A stretch of DNA of 64,000 nucleotides from Symsagittifera roscoffensis (taxonomy: Eukaryota > Xenacoelomorpha > Acoela > Convolutidae). The stretch covers positions 62,502,282 to 62,566,281 of the forward strand of contig NC_087066.1 of the NCBI RefSeq assembly GCF_963678635.1. Reading direction: 5' to 3'. The position numbers and the translations under genes are program-made. The first letter of the stretch is position 1, and each line of letters opens with the position of its first letter. Below are positions 46,501 through 58,060 of the stretch, in pieces. The notes under the pieces were generated by a model. That model was not told the origin of the DNA. It saw nothing but the letters and a program-made list of their open reading frames with translations, and ran no database searches.

Positions 46501-49500
46501 CTGATTGATCTTTCACGGTGACGTCCTCCTCGATACATTCATTTGGCTGTTCTGAAGGAGCATTTGAAGCCTCTGAATTGTGCACTATAAGGTCGCTTTC
46601 AGTAACTTCTGTAGGCAACGAAGGCAAGTCTTCTTTTACAACTTTTGCAGTTAGTTCCTCGACTTCCATCGCTTGTTCAGTTTTGTCTTCTGTAATTTTT
46701 GGTTTTTCTTCCGGTTCACATTCCAGTTGTTGTTTATATACAGGTTCAAACTCCAGTGCTGAGAGCTTATTCTCCGTATTTTTTCCAATCTGATCTGCAG
46801 GAGCCTCTGAAGCGTCTAAATTTTTATTTTCAATAGTCTCTTTAAGATTTTTGGAAGCTTCTGACTCAACATCTGCTGTTTGAAATTTTTCAATTGATTC
46901 TTCGGTATAGATAGCTGGTTCAATTTCGTCTTTTTGAGCTTTCAATTTATTTTCTGGGTCAGATTCTAGGTCTGCGACCTGTACGATATTTTCAAGCTGG
47001 TTTTCTGCAGAAGTCGTTAAACCGTCTGGATCTTGGACTGCATGGTCGTCTCCAGGGACTTCAAAATGCGTGGACTCGATGTTTTCTTTTTTAAAGTTTT
47101 CTTTTATTTCCTCAAACTCAATTGTCTGTTCAGCTCCGATGTCGGTAACTTCTGGTTTTTCTTCCCGATCAGATTCCAGTTGTTGCTCATTTACCGATTT
47201 AGCCGCGGTTTCTGTAAGCTGCTTCTCCGTATCTTTTTCATTGGGCGTTTCTGTTCTAAATACGTCTTCAACAATATTGGAAGGCTCAATATCTGGTGTT
47301 TCAGCATTTTCAGTTATTTCTTCCGAAATAATAGCTTGTTCAGTTTCGTCCTCCTTAAACTCTAGTTCAACCTCTTGTTCAGATTCTAGTTCTGTGATCC
47401 CGTTTTCAATTTTTTTAGTCAGCTTTTCTGTAAAAGTGGCCAAAGCATCTGTTTCTTCAGTTTTGTGATCTTCTTCACCTTTGTGGTCTTCGGAAGCCAA
47501 TGACTCAGTGTCTCCTGTTTCAACAATGTCAATAGTTTTTTCGAAGTCTTTGGCTTGTTTCGATTCGTCTTCTGATTTGACTTCCTGTTGACACTCCAGT
47601 TCTGGTACTTCCTTCTCGATATTCTCAATGATATCTTCCTTGATAGCATGCTCATTGATATCGCCTAAATCGGTCTTCAGTGTAACTTCTGTGTCTTCCA
47701 GTTCCGATACATCTTGCGTTTCATGTATTTCATGTACAGTTTCTGTTGCATCTCTCTGTGTATCTTCATTTAGCTGTTCTGTTGTAGCCGTAGGAACATC
47801 TGAATCATTGTTCACTTTAGGCACGTCTTCCTGATTCTCTGAGGGCGCTGATTTGTTGCATTCTTGTACAATAGGCTCAATCGTTTCTTCAATTTCTTGA
47901 AGATCAAGTTCCGGTTCATCTTCCGATTGAGGTTCCAGTTCTGTATTTTCCTGATTAACAGTTACATTTGTTTCTTCGGCAACAAAGGGCGACACCAGTG
48001 AGTCCAAGTTTTTTAGTACACTTTCGGGAAGTTTAGACGACTGTGGCTCAATGTTGTCTATAAGGACCGATTCAAGTGTTTCTTCAATTTCTGGCGTTTC
48101 TTCATTTTGCTTGTCATGTAGATCTGGTATTTCCTCCGATTCAGATTCCAGCTGGCTCGGTTCCTGTCGGTCACTTTCGTTTGGTTTTTCGATGTCAGAT
48201 TGTCGAGCAACGCTTGTCTCTAAACTACTGGTACCGTCTTCTGGATACTCAGATAGTACTGACTCGATGTCTTCTTTTTGGACAGATTCAATTGTTTTAT
48301 CAGTTTTTAAAGCTGTGTCTATTTGGTCCTGGTTTTCCGTTCCATTATCAGATGCTTCAACTGTCTGGTTTTCCTCATCTTCATGTATAGCTTGTTCTTT
48401 TTCTTCTTGTTTTCGTCTTGCTTCTTCATCATCATCGTCTTCTCCTGCTTCAGACGAGATTATATGTTCCAACTCAGGCTCTTTTTCAAAAGGTGTCCCA
48501 ATATCCGATTCTGACGTTCTTTCATTGCTGTAATTCATGGTTTCGAAGTCTTCAGGTTGCAGATCAAAATGAACATGACGCTCCGATACACCCGCTGGCT
48601 CTTTATTAGCTTCTATTGAAAACTCGAACGCTTCCAGTACAATGTCTTCGATGCTTATCATTTGGCTTGTCTCTACTGCTTCAGAGCTCTCCGCGACTTC
48701 TGACTCGTCAATGGGTCTTCGCTCCGCGACTTCCTGCTCAGTTTCTGAGTCGTCAATGAGTCTTTGATCTGTTCGAGATGTCTGGCGCAAGAAACTTTGT
48801 TCAGTTGTTTTGTTCGTAGTTTTAGAACTCGAACTGGAAAGTACAGTCTGAAATTGGGCGTCAAAAACCGATCGCTTATTCGAAATACTGCTGGTAACTG
48901 AAGTTGTACTCTTGCTCTGACTTGTTTCCCCTTCGCTTGTTTGAGACACTTGTTCCCAAAAAGAAATCAATTTTTTGTGTTTCTCAGTTCCAGATTTCGA
49001 GTCATCATTTTCGGTTGTTAGCTTGCTTTGGCCTTGTTGGTGCAATTTCACAGATTGCTGGTCAATGGCAGCCTCAAAAATCGACACCTTGGATCCTACT
49101 GGCAGCTCTTCGACGTTAGAACTAGCCGGTTTGGTTTCCAAAGTCTGTCTAGCGAGTTGTTCTGCAGCCGTTTCTTCCTCTACATTTTCTGAAGAACCAA
49201 CTAAGACGATGGGTTCAAGCTCTACGTGCTTGTCAAACAGCTGCTGGCTAACCGCTTCAGTTGGACTTTCCTGGGACTTCAATTCATCTGCCAGAATTTC
49301 TGCGACTATTGGTTCCTCTGTTTCATTCACAGCAGTATCAGTCATACCGATGGTTTCTCTCTCGGCGTCGTTGTCTATTGGACTCATCTGAGCCTTAGTT
49401 TCGTCTGTTCCAGTTCTTTCAACTGCTGAGCTTACTCCTGCGTTTTGTGTAGAATTGACTAGCTCGTTGGTTTCAGGTTCATTGCCTAAGAGCTGTTCGT

Positions 49501-52500
49501 TGAACTCTTCCAAGTGACTCTCCTGGGTCTTCGTTTCGGCTGCTTCACTGTCTTCGGCTAGTTGGTCCGTTGAAATATCTACAGAAACAGTTCGTTCGAT
49601 GTGTCCAGGCTTGACATCGCTGTCTTGAAGCTGAGTGTCAAACACTTCCAATGGACTGTCCTGAGTCTTAGTTTCTTCATCTTCTTGGGATGTCAAAGTT
49701 TCTATTTCATTCTCAGAAGAAAAGTGCAACTCATTGTTTTCACGCTCCACGTTGTTGCCTGAAAACTGTTGTTCGATCTGTTCCATGGAACTTTCGCATG
49801 TTTCGGTCTCGTCTAAAGTGTGATCTTCAATTACCTTTTCTGTAAAATCTGTCAGAATGATGGGTGCTGACTCATCATCGTTGTCTATGAGCTGATCGTT
49901 GAGCTTTTCCATTGAACTATCCTGGGTCTCAATTTCTCCCTTTTCAATTTCTTCGGCCGCTGGATCCGGACCTGCAATCTCGCCAGCCAGATCGATGGGT
50001 TCAGGCTCCACATTGCTGTCTAATAGCTGGTTGCTGAACTCTGCCGCTTGGCTGCCTTGTGTCTCAGTTTCGTCTTTTTCATTTTCTTCATTCTCTGTAG
50101 CATAAATAGGCTCCGTGGTTTCCTGCTCCATATCTTTTTCTTCAAGGTGCTGGTTGAATTTTTCCGTGGGACTCTCCTGCATTTCTAATGAATTTTCTGG
50201 GGTCTGAGTTTCTTCCGTTTTGATTTCTTCGGCCGCAGGATCTCCAATAACAACCTGTGTTAAATCAGGATTGACATCGTTGTTCGACAGCAGATTGTTG
50301 AAATTATCTAATTGACATTCCTGGGTCTTAGTTTCATCGACAGTTGGGTCTTCAGTTGTAGTCTCTGTAGAATCAATCTGATGCGTGACGTTTGATTCGA
50401 TATCACTATCTAGCAGATGATGGCTGAGCTCTTCCAATGGAGTCTCTGGTATCTTCATTCGATCTGCTTCCTCGGCTTCATTTTCCGTAGAGCCGGTAAG
50501 ATCGATGGGTTTTTGCTCTATATCGTTCTCTAAGAGCTGTTGTTTGAACTCTTCCATTTGGTTCTCCTCGGTCTTTGTTTCCCCTAATTCTCTTTCTTCG
50601 GCTGTTAAATCCTCTGATTCTTTCTGGATAGGTTCATTTAGCTCGCTAGTTGTTTCAGGCTCGAAATCGTTGTCTGAGAGCTGTTGTTTGAACTCTTTCA
50701 TTGAACTCTCTTGAGTTTTCATTTCCTCTGTTACAGTTTCTTCGACGATAGGTTGGTCAGTTGCACTTTCTATAGAATCAATATTTTCGGAGGGTTTAGT
50801 CTCGACATCGTTTGCTAAAAGTTGCTTTTTAAACTCTTCTGTAGGACTCGCGTGGCTCATCATGTCGTCGCTTGCATTTTCTTCGATTGTCGCATCCTCA
50901 GTGACTTTTTCTGCAGTTCCTGTTAGTTCGCTGTGCTCAGGGTCAAAAGTGCTGTCTAAAAACTGCTTGTTACATTCATCGATTGGATTCTCTTGCGTCA
51001 TCAATTCGTCTGTTTTACATTCTTCTGATGTTATATCCTCAGCTGCAATCTGTTTATAGTCCATCAGGCCGGCATCTTCAAGCTCGATATCGTTGTCTAA
51101 AAGCTGTTGGTTGAACTTTTCCGTTGCACTCTCCCGGGTAATTATAGCGTCGGTTTCGCATTCTTGGGCTGTTGAATTCTCAGCTTCATTCCCTTTAGAA
51201 TCATTCAGCTCACTAGTTTCAGAATCGACATCGTTGTCTACGAGCCGTTGGTTGAACTCTTCCGTTGCACTCTCCCGGGTATCCTTTGCGTCCGTTTCGA
51301 ATTCTTTGGCTGTTGAATCCTCTGCTTCATTCCGTTTAGAATCGTTCAGCTCGCTTGTTTCAGGGTCAGCATTGTTGTCTACAAGCTGCTGGTTGATCTC
51401 TTCCGTTAAACTTTCCCGGGTATTCAAGGCGTCTGTTTCACTTTCTTTGGCTGTTGAATTCTCAGCTTCATTCCCTGTAAAATCATTCGTACCACTTGTC
51501 TCATAATCGACATCGTTGTTTACAAGCTGTTGGTTGAACTCATCCGTTGCACTCTCTACCCTATTCTTTCCGGCCGTTTCACTTTCTTTGGCTGCTGAAT
51601 CCTCTGCTTCATTCCGCGTAGAATCATTCAATTCGCTTGTTTCAGGATCAGCGTTGTTGTCTACAAGCTGCTGGTTGATCTCTTCCGTTAAACTTTCCCT
51701 GGTATTCAAGGCGCCTGTTTCGCTTTCTTTGGCTGTTGAATTCTCAGCTTCATTGCCTGTAAAATCATTCGTATCGCTTGTCTCATAATCGGCATCGTTG
51801 TCTACATGCTGTTGGTTGAACTCTTCCGCTGCAGTCTCTCGCGTATCCTTTGCGGTCGTTTCACTTTCTTTGGCTGTTGAATCCTCTGTTTCATTCCGCG
51901 TAGAATCATTCAACTCGCTGGTTTCAGGACTGACATCGTTATCTAAGAGTTGGTGGTTGAACTCTCCCATTGCACTCTCCTGGGTATTTGTAGCATCTTT
52001 TTCACTTTCTTCAGCTGTTGAGTCCTCTGCATCATTCCGTCTCGAATCGTTCAACTCGCCTGTTTCAGGATCGACATCGTTGTCTGAGAGCTGTTGGTTG
52101 CACTCGTCCGTTGCATTCTCCCAGGTATTCGTAGCGTCTTTTTCATTTTCCTCAGCTGTTGAATCCTCTGCATCATTCCGTATCGAATCATTCAGCTCGC
52201 CTGTTTCAGGATCGACATCGTTGTCTGAGAGCTGTTGGTTGCACTCGTCCGTTGCATTCTCCCGGTTATTCATAGCGTCTGTTACACTTTCTTCGATTGT
52301 TGAATCCTCTGCATCATTCCGTGTCGAATCATTCAGCTTGCCTGTTTCAGGATCGACATCGTTGTCTAAGAGCTGTTGGTTGCACTCGTCCGTTGCATTC
52401 TCCCGGGTATTCATAGCGTCTGTTACACTTTCTTCGATTGTTGAATCCTCTGCATCATTCCGTGTCGAATCATTCAGCGTGCCTGTTTCAGGATTGACAT

Positions 52501-55107
52501 CGCTGTCTGAGAGCTGTTGGTTGCACTCGTCCGTTGCATTCTCCCGGTTATTCATAGCGTCTGTTGCACTTGCTTCGATTGTTGAAACCTCTGCATCTTT
52601 CCGTGTCGAATCATTCAGCTTGCCTGTTTCAGGATCGACATCGTTGTCTAAGAGCTGTTGGTTGCACTTGTCCGTTGCATTCTCTCGGGTATTCATAGCG
52701 TCTGTTACACTTTCTTCGTTTGTTGAATCCTCTGCTTCATTTCTTGTAGAATCATTCATATCGCTTGTTTCAGGATCGACATCGTTGTCTAAGAGCTGTT
52801 GGTTGCACTCGTCCGTTGCATTCTCCTGGGTATTCATAGCGTCTGTTACACTTTCTTCGATTGTTGAATCGTCTGCATGATTCCGTATCGAATCAGTCAG
52901 CTTGCCTGTTTCAGGATCGACATCGTTGTCTAAGAGCTGTTGGTTGCACTCGTCCGTTGCATTCTCCCGGGTATTCATAGCGTCTGTTACACTTTCTTCG
53001 ATTGTTGAATCCTCTGCATCAATCCGTATCGAATCATTCAGCTTGCCTGTTTCAGGATCAACATCGTTGTCTAACAGCTGTTGGTTACACTCGTCCATTG
53101 CATCATCCTGGGTATTCATAGCGTCTGTTACACTTTCTTCGATTGCTGAATCCTCTGCTTCATTTCCTGTAGAATCATTCATATCGCTTGTTTCAGGATC
53201 GACATCGTTGTCTAAGAGCTGTTGGTTGCACTCGTCCGTTGCATTCTCCCGGTTATTCATAGCGTCTGTTACACTTTCTCCGATTGTTGAATCCTCTGCA
53301 TCATTCCGTGTCGAATCATTCAGCTCGCCTGTTTCAGGATCAACATCGTTGTCTGAGAGCTGTTGGTTGCCCTCGTCCGTTGCATTCTCCCAGGTATTCG
53401 TAGCGTCTTTTTCATTTTCCTCAGCTGTTGAATCCTCTGCATCATTCCGTGTCGAATCATTCAGCTTGCCTGTTTCAGGATCGACATCGTTGTCTAAGAG
53501 CTGTTGGTTGCACTCGTCCGTTGCATTCTCCCGGTTATTCATAGCATCTGTTACACTTTCTTCGATTGTTGAATCCTCTGCATCATTCCGTGTCGAATCA
53601 TTCAGCTTGCCTGTTTCAGGATCGACATCGTTGTCTAAGAGCTGTTGGTTGCACTTGTCCGTTGCATTCTCTCGGGTATTCATAGCGTCTGTTACACTTT
53701 CTTCGTTTGTTGAATCCTCTGCTTCATTTCTTGTAGAATCATTCATATCGCTTGTTTCAGGATCGACATCGTTGTCTAAGAGCTGTTGGTTGCACTCGTC
53801 CGTTGCATTCTCCTGGGTATTCATAGCGTCTGTTACACTTTCTTCGATTGTTGAATCGTCTGCATGATTCCGTATCGAATCAGTCAGCTTGCCTGTTTCA
53901 GGATCGACATCGTTGTCTAAGAGCTGTTGGTTGCACTCGTCCGTTGCATTCTCCCGGGTATTCATAGCGTCTGTTACACTTTCTTCGATTGTTGAATCCT
54001 CTGCATCAATCCGTATCGAATCATTCAGCTTGCCTGTTTCAGGATCAACATCGTTGTCTAACAGCTGTTGGTTACACTCGTCCATTGCATCATCCTGGGT
54101 ATTCATAGCGTCTGTTACACTTTCTTCGATTGCTGAATCCTCTGCTTCATTTCCTGTAGAATCATTCATATCGCTTGTTTCAGGATCGACATCGTTGTCT
54201 AAGAGCTGTTGGTTGCACTCGTCCGTTGCATTCTCCCGGTTATTCATAGCGTCTGTTACACTTTCTCCGATTGTTGAATCCTCTGCATCATTCCGTGTCG
54301 AATCATTCAGCTCGCCTGTTTCAGGATCAACATCGTTGTCTGAGAGCTGTTGGTTGCCCTCGTCCGTTGCATTCTCCCAGGTATTCGTAGCGTCTTTTTC
54401 ATTTTCCTCAGCTGTTGAATCCTCTGCATCATTCCGTGTCGAATCATTCAGCTTGCCTGTTTCAGGATCGACATCGTTGTCTAAGAGCTGTTGGTTGCAC
54501 TCGTCCGTTGCATTCTCCCGGGTATTCATAGCGTCTGTTACACTTTCTTCGATTGTTGAATCCTCTGCATCATTCCGTGTCGAATCATTCAGCTCGCTTG
54601 TTTCAGGATCGGTATTGTTTTCTAAGAGCTGTTGGTTGAACTCTTCCATTGGTGTTGCTTGAGTCTGTGTTTCTTCGGTTTCTTTTTCCTTGACTATCTT
54701 TTCCTCAGATGCCCTTTCTGTAGAATCATTTAGCTCGCCGATTTCCTCTTCTGCAGCTCCAGGATACTCCACGTGTTCGAAAGCATTCTTTTCTACGAGA
54801 CTTGATTTCAACTCTTCGCTTGTACCCTTCTTTCCATCATCAGCATCCTTGTCCTTTGTATCGAAATGAGCCTCCAGGGCGGATTCCACTTCGCTTTCAA
54901 CTTCAATCTCTTCCCGTTCCTTCTCTGAGTTGTTCTTCTCCAGAATATCAACCTCTTCGTCGCGGTCACCCCTGGAGGGATCCCCCGTCAATTTTGAATC
55001 CTGTTCTCCTTCTATTTGAATGCTTCCTTCCACTTCATCCTCTCCAGGTAGAAGATGTGCATCTGGCGTCTTTTCATCTCTTGCTTGTTTCGTAGTATCC
55101 TCTAGAT
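37502..55107 (-). CDS. Giant acidic repeat protein, coding exon 2
   Basis: One uninterrupted 17.6-kb exon. It joins exon 1 (56500-57418) to give about 6,174 residues. Acceptor TTTTTAG is followed by AT, which completes the Asp codon begun by the last base of exon 1. The open frame runs from 55105 to a TAG at 37502-37504. Residues about 458-2300 form a 47-residue repeat array, and about 2310-2640 is a Ser/Gln-rich linker. Next come loosely repetitive Glu-rich modules with a 146-residue array at about 3930-5095. Residues about 5720-6174 are unique, Ser- and Arg-containing, with a basic stretch (LPRRGRKTKK) and the end MRPSD. No signal peptide, membrane segment or known domain is visible. Very high Glu/Asp/Thr/Ser suggests intrinsic disorder. 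Function unknown. A cytoskeletal or structural scaffold is a guess from architecture. Confidence 0.9.
40740..44240 (-). repeat. 438/399-bp coding tandem array
   Basis: Eight copies of a 146-residue unit. Copy-to-copy offsets read along the coding strand are 399, 438, 399, 438, 438, 438 and 438 bases. The short form lacks 13 residues (ENVEKADIKTTPA) in frame. Inner copies are almost identical in nucleotides. One differs only by a Thr-to-Asn change (LEKILKNEDSN). The outer copies near 44200 and 40800 are more diverged, as expected for an array that expands from its centre. Confidence 0.95.
49130..54655 (-). repeat. 47-residue (141-bp) coding repeat array
   Basis: About 40 units with core NATDECNQQLLDNDVDPETG and LNDSTRNDAEDSTIEESV. 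The first 25 or so are regular at 141 bp. Later ones diverge and vary from about 39 to 48 residues. Nineteen of the first 19 units keep the NQQL-x-(D/E)-(N/S) core, and 16 of units 2-19 have Cys before NQQ. Later units have Phe or Ile there. Confidence 0.95.
52541..54514 (-). repeat. 987-bp higher-order duplication (7 units twice)
   Basis: Units 2-8 (54514-53528) and 9-15 (53527-52541) are the same seven 141-bp units in the same order. The first six pairs are identical in protein. Pair 8/15 differs in its second half (NDAEDSTIEES against KDAEVSTIEAS). This is a recent segmental tandem duplication within the exon. Confidence 0.95.
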
Positions 55108-56499
55108 CTAAAAATGGATGCTATGGCTCAAAAATTGTGCGCGCTCAATCAACCTTAGACTGAATTCTGGGTCATTTGATTTTTTATCAGCTTCACTTCG
55201 AAGTTTGAAATGGTCTGATTGAAACAAGTAAACTGCCCAAATTTTCAACAAACAGAATATTTGTTATTTTGTTCGATTTTATTTTTTGTTCGATGTTCGA
55301 GATTATTTGCCTTTTGTTACTTTGTACGATTTCTCAAAATTTATGATGTTTACATGAAGAAAAAATCATATTAAAGCTTTTCAAAATTGTTTGTGTCGAA
55401 AAAACTGTTTTAGAAAAAATCTGTACCTAAAAACTCACAGAAAAACGATATTCGATAACTGAATTGTTTGAATGAGCATATGAGTTTTTTTTTAAATAAC
55501 AAATGAATTGGAGAAAACTTCCTCCAATTGAAGCTAGCAATCAATAGTTTCACTGTTTGCCACAGTTTTACAGACTCTAGCATAAAATGAAATTTTTCGA
55601 CTCGAACGTGTCCCGCGTAGGAGCTTCATTGATACTAATCGATTTTATTGAATTTTTGTTATCAGTTTCTAAAAAGATTAGAAATATAGTCAATTAAAAA
55701 TGAATTATAATCTTAATTTTTGTCAAATCAAAGATTCTGTTTAATTTTTTAGTTTCTCATTTTTTTGAAAATCTATTTCTACTTTCCTCAATCCAATTGT
55801 CCAATTTACGCCCCCCCCCCCTCACCATCTCGTTTAAGTCTCCCCGTTTACACCCAAAACCAAATACCCCCCCCCCTCCTCCCGCTTACAACGCCTCGTT
55901 TACAAAAGCGAAAGGGTAAGGAAGTAGAGTGGGGTTAAAAACGCATTTTATATAGAAAGCCCGGAATGTTCCGACGGCCGTTCAATTGGTCTCGAATAAC
56001 TTATTGGCAAAATATGAATTTCAGACTGATAATATCAATTGAGCATCTATATTCCTCACTTTCTTCGAAAGTCCGAATACAAATAATTAAGTTTAGATTT
56101 CGAGTAGACAGTGAGTAAAGCAGAAATTGTTGAACAAGTTTCGCGAATAGTTTTACAAAAAAAATATAGAGATTATAATCCATTATCTCTGCCGAAACCG
56201 GTTAACTACCATTTCTCAGAAATGTCGTATTTGAGCCCTTTGTGGAAGGTTTTGACCAAAAAACTGTATTTTTAAGCCTGCATTTTCCCCTAGATGAGAT
56301 TTGTCTAAATTTGTCCTAAGTTGCCTTCAGAAAAAAATTTAGCATTGGTCGGCCATAAATGGCTTTTGTAAACTAGGCGGGTTCCAAATGGTAAACCAAA
56401 AGGGGGACTCTTTGGATAAATTTGGCAACCAAAATTGAGCCCCAGTACGCTACTGTACCCCGATGCAATACCCTTGCAGTAGCTAAACTAAATACTCAC
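55108..56499 (-). other. Intron of the giant gene
   Basis: 1,392 bp, from CAG/GTGAGT (donor, first intron base 56499) to TTTTTAG (acceptor, last base 55108), phase 1. A second AG six bases downstream (intron ending 55102) would also keep the frame and drop two residues. The intron holds C-tracts at 55810 and 55868 and a degraded R2 remnant (about 55955-56090, with GGAATGTTCCGACGG and TTCTTCGAAAGTCCG). A short minus-strand frame at 56001-56183 lies inside the remnant and is not a gene. Confidence 0.85.
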
Positions 56500-57418
56500 C
56501 TGTTTGAAAAGCAGAATCACCGACACAATCCACATTCGGTGCTTCCTCTGTCTCAGTGGCTTCGCCGTCATCTTCTAGAATGTTCTCAAGACCACAGGTA
56601 GACGACTGGTTATCCAACTGAACGTACTCATCATTTCCATCACTGTAGTTATCATAATCAGTTCTATCATAAGTTGTAACATCGAAATCGACTTCTGAGT
56701 TGGGTGTTTCATCACGCATATTTTCATCATCCTCTTGAAGCAAAAGATTTTCATGAAGTTCAAACTCTTCCATGCTACTCAGTCGATCAAAGCTATCTGT
56801 CTCGTCTCTTTCGGTCGTTTCACTTGTCGACTCAATGCCCGATATACCATCCTGTTGTAAATTTTGGTCCTGTTTGTCTATGGCGTGTGTTGGATCATCT
56901 GTTTGAAATTCTAGCACCGATTTAGCATCAAAATTAGCCGAGTTATCTAACTCAGACATTTCATCATCATCCGCAGTATTCTCAATTCCAAAAGGTTCCT
57001 CGGTAGGTGTTTTGGATTCTGTTTCTGGAAGCATCTGTTTTTGAGAATCCTCTGTAACTCCAGAATCGGAACCCCCTGACGACTCAATTTCCACTTCCGA
57101 CCCACTTTGTGAAATAATTTCATCGGTGTTGTCGGCACATGGAACATCGAAGTCAGTTTTTGTTTCAGCACCAATTGAAGCGTTTTCGTCGCTCGTTTTG
57201 TATTCCACTGCCTCTTCCGAATCCGGTTCGTTGTTTTGTTTTGCTTCGTGAGAAGTTATTTTGCTCGTCGTCGTTTCATTTTCCAGCACCTCGTTGTCAA
57301 AGCTTTCTTTTGAAATTCCAGACTCGTCTCCATTTGATAATTGGGAGTAGTTAGTGTCTAGGTTTTCTGCCAAAGTCCTGTTTTCAGCGTGAAATGTTGC
57401 AGCGTCCGAAACGTCCAT
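56500..57418 (-). CDS. Giant acidic repeat protein, coding exon 1
   Basis: Encodes residues 1-306 plus the first base of codon 307. The ATG at 57418 lies in a favourable context (AAAAATGG), has an in-frame TAA 39 bases upstream and is the first ATG after it, which decides the start. The donor CAG/GTGAGT matches consensus. Reading through the donor meets a stop within six codons. The sequence is acidic and non-repetitive, rich in Ser, Thr, Asn, Glu and Asp, with one patterned stretch (SFDRLSSMEEFELHENLLL) that might be a short helix or linear motif. No signal peptide is present, so the product is probably intracellular. Upstream non-coding exons cannot be excluded. Confidence 0.85.
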
Positions 57419-57521
57419 TTTTCTATCGTTAAGTAGTGACTTTTGTGGCTCAGTTTAACTTCTGTGGTTCAAAAGGACAATCCTGATAAAAACATCATTG
57501 GTATGAATAATACAACTAAAA

Positions 57522-57528
57522 CTATAAA
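57522..57528 (-). promoter_or_regulatory. TATA-like word upstream of the giant gene
   Basis: Minus-strand TTTATAG lies 104 bases before the ATG and just outside an R3 element. It is a weak candidate in AT-rich DNA. Confidence 0.15.
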
Positions 57529-57547
57529 GCGAACATCAAACAAAAAC

Positions 57548-58060
57548 AAGGATAGCCGGTTGCTGTGCAAGTAGCACAGAATCTCCGACCATAGTCATAA
57601 AAAAACTGCAAAAAAAATATATTTTTTTCATTATTTCAGAATGAAAACGCTTTTTGTACGCGGTATGATGAGAAAACCATAAAAACGTAGAAAAAGTTAG
57701 TTAAATAGGCATTATCGACATCATTTGCCTCAATTAATGAAAAACAAACAAACAAATGAAGACAAAACACTAAAAAAAAGATTCCACAATTTTATTGGTT
57801 TTGAAATATTTCTGCTCAGATAGCGTTTAATTAAGCTAAATTTCTGCCTAAGAAGCACTATGAAGTTTTCGTTTTATTAAAATCAAATTTTCGTAGCCTA
57901 AAAATTTCAGACAATGAATGTTACTCGATCGCTTTACTCGTTCGAAAATAGACTGAAAATCAAAAATTTCAAACTGTTTTTCTCGACACTGACTGGAAAA
58001 TTTTTTTGAAATTTTTTTTCTAAATCACGGCTGAAAAAAATATAATCAACCAAATTTTTG
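57548..58060 (-). mobile_element. R3 Helentron-like element, 3' end intact
   Basis: Minus-strand GGTCGGAG (57583-57590) is followed by the hairpin CTGTGC-TACTT-GCACAG (57563-57579) and AACCGGCTATCCTTG. The body follows copy 2581-3200 up to about 58060, where the 5' end is lost. Its 3' end lies about 130 bp upstream of the start codon of the giant gene. Confidence 0.5.

Noticed and set aside
51798-54662. Long plus-strand open frames (360, 321 and 257 codons) rich in Ser and Val
   Set aside because: They are the antisense of the 141-bp coding repeats of the giant gene. Openness follows from repeating one stop-free unit, and their breaks coincide with unit variants.
55031-55033. GTG as start codon of the giant frame
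   Set aside because: The frame stays open 24 codons upstream to a splice acceptor that joins in phase to an ATG exon, so GTG is an internal Val codon.
55800-55920. Second C-tract foldback like 3776-4067 in the intron
   Set aside because: C-tracts occur twice in the same orientation and no inverted G-tract arm was found.
37502-57418. Giant exon of an ankyrin gene
   Set aside because: The exon ends in its own stop and begins from an ATG exon. No ankyrin repeat, ZU5 or death domain is visible in the window. Kept only as a comparison to test.
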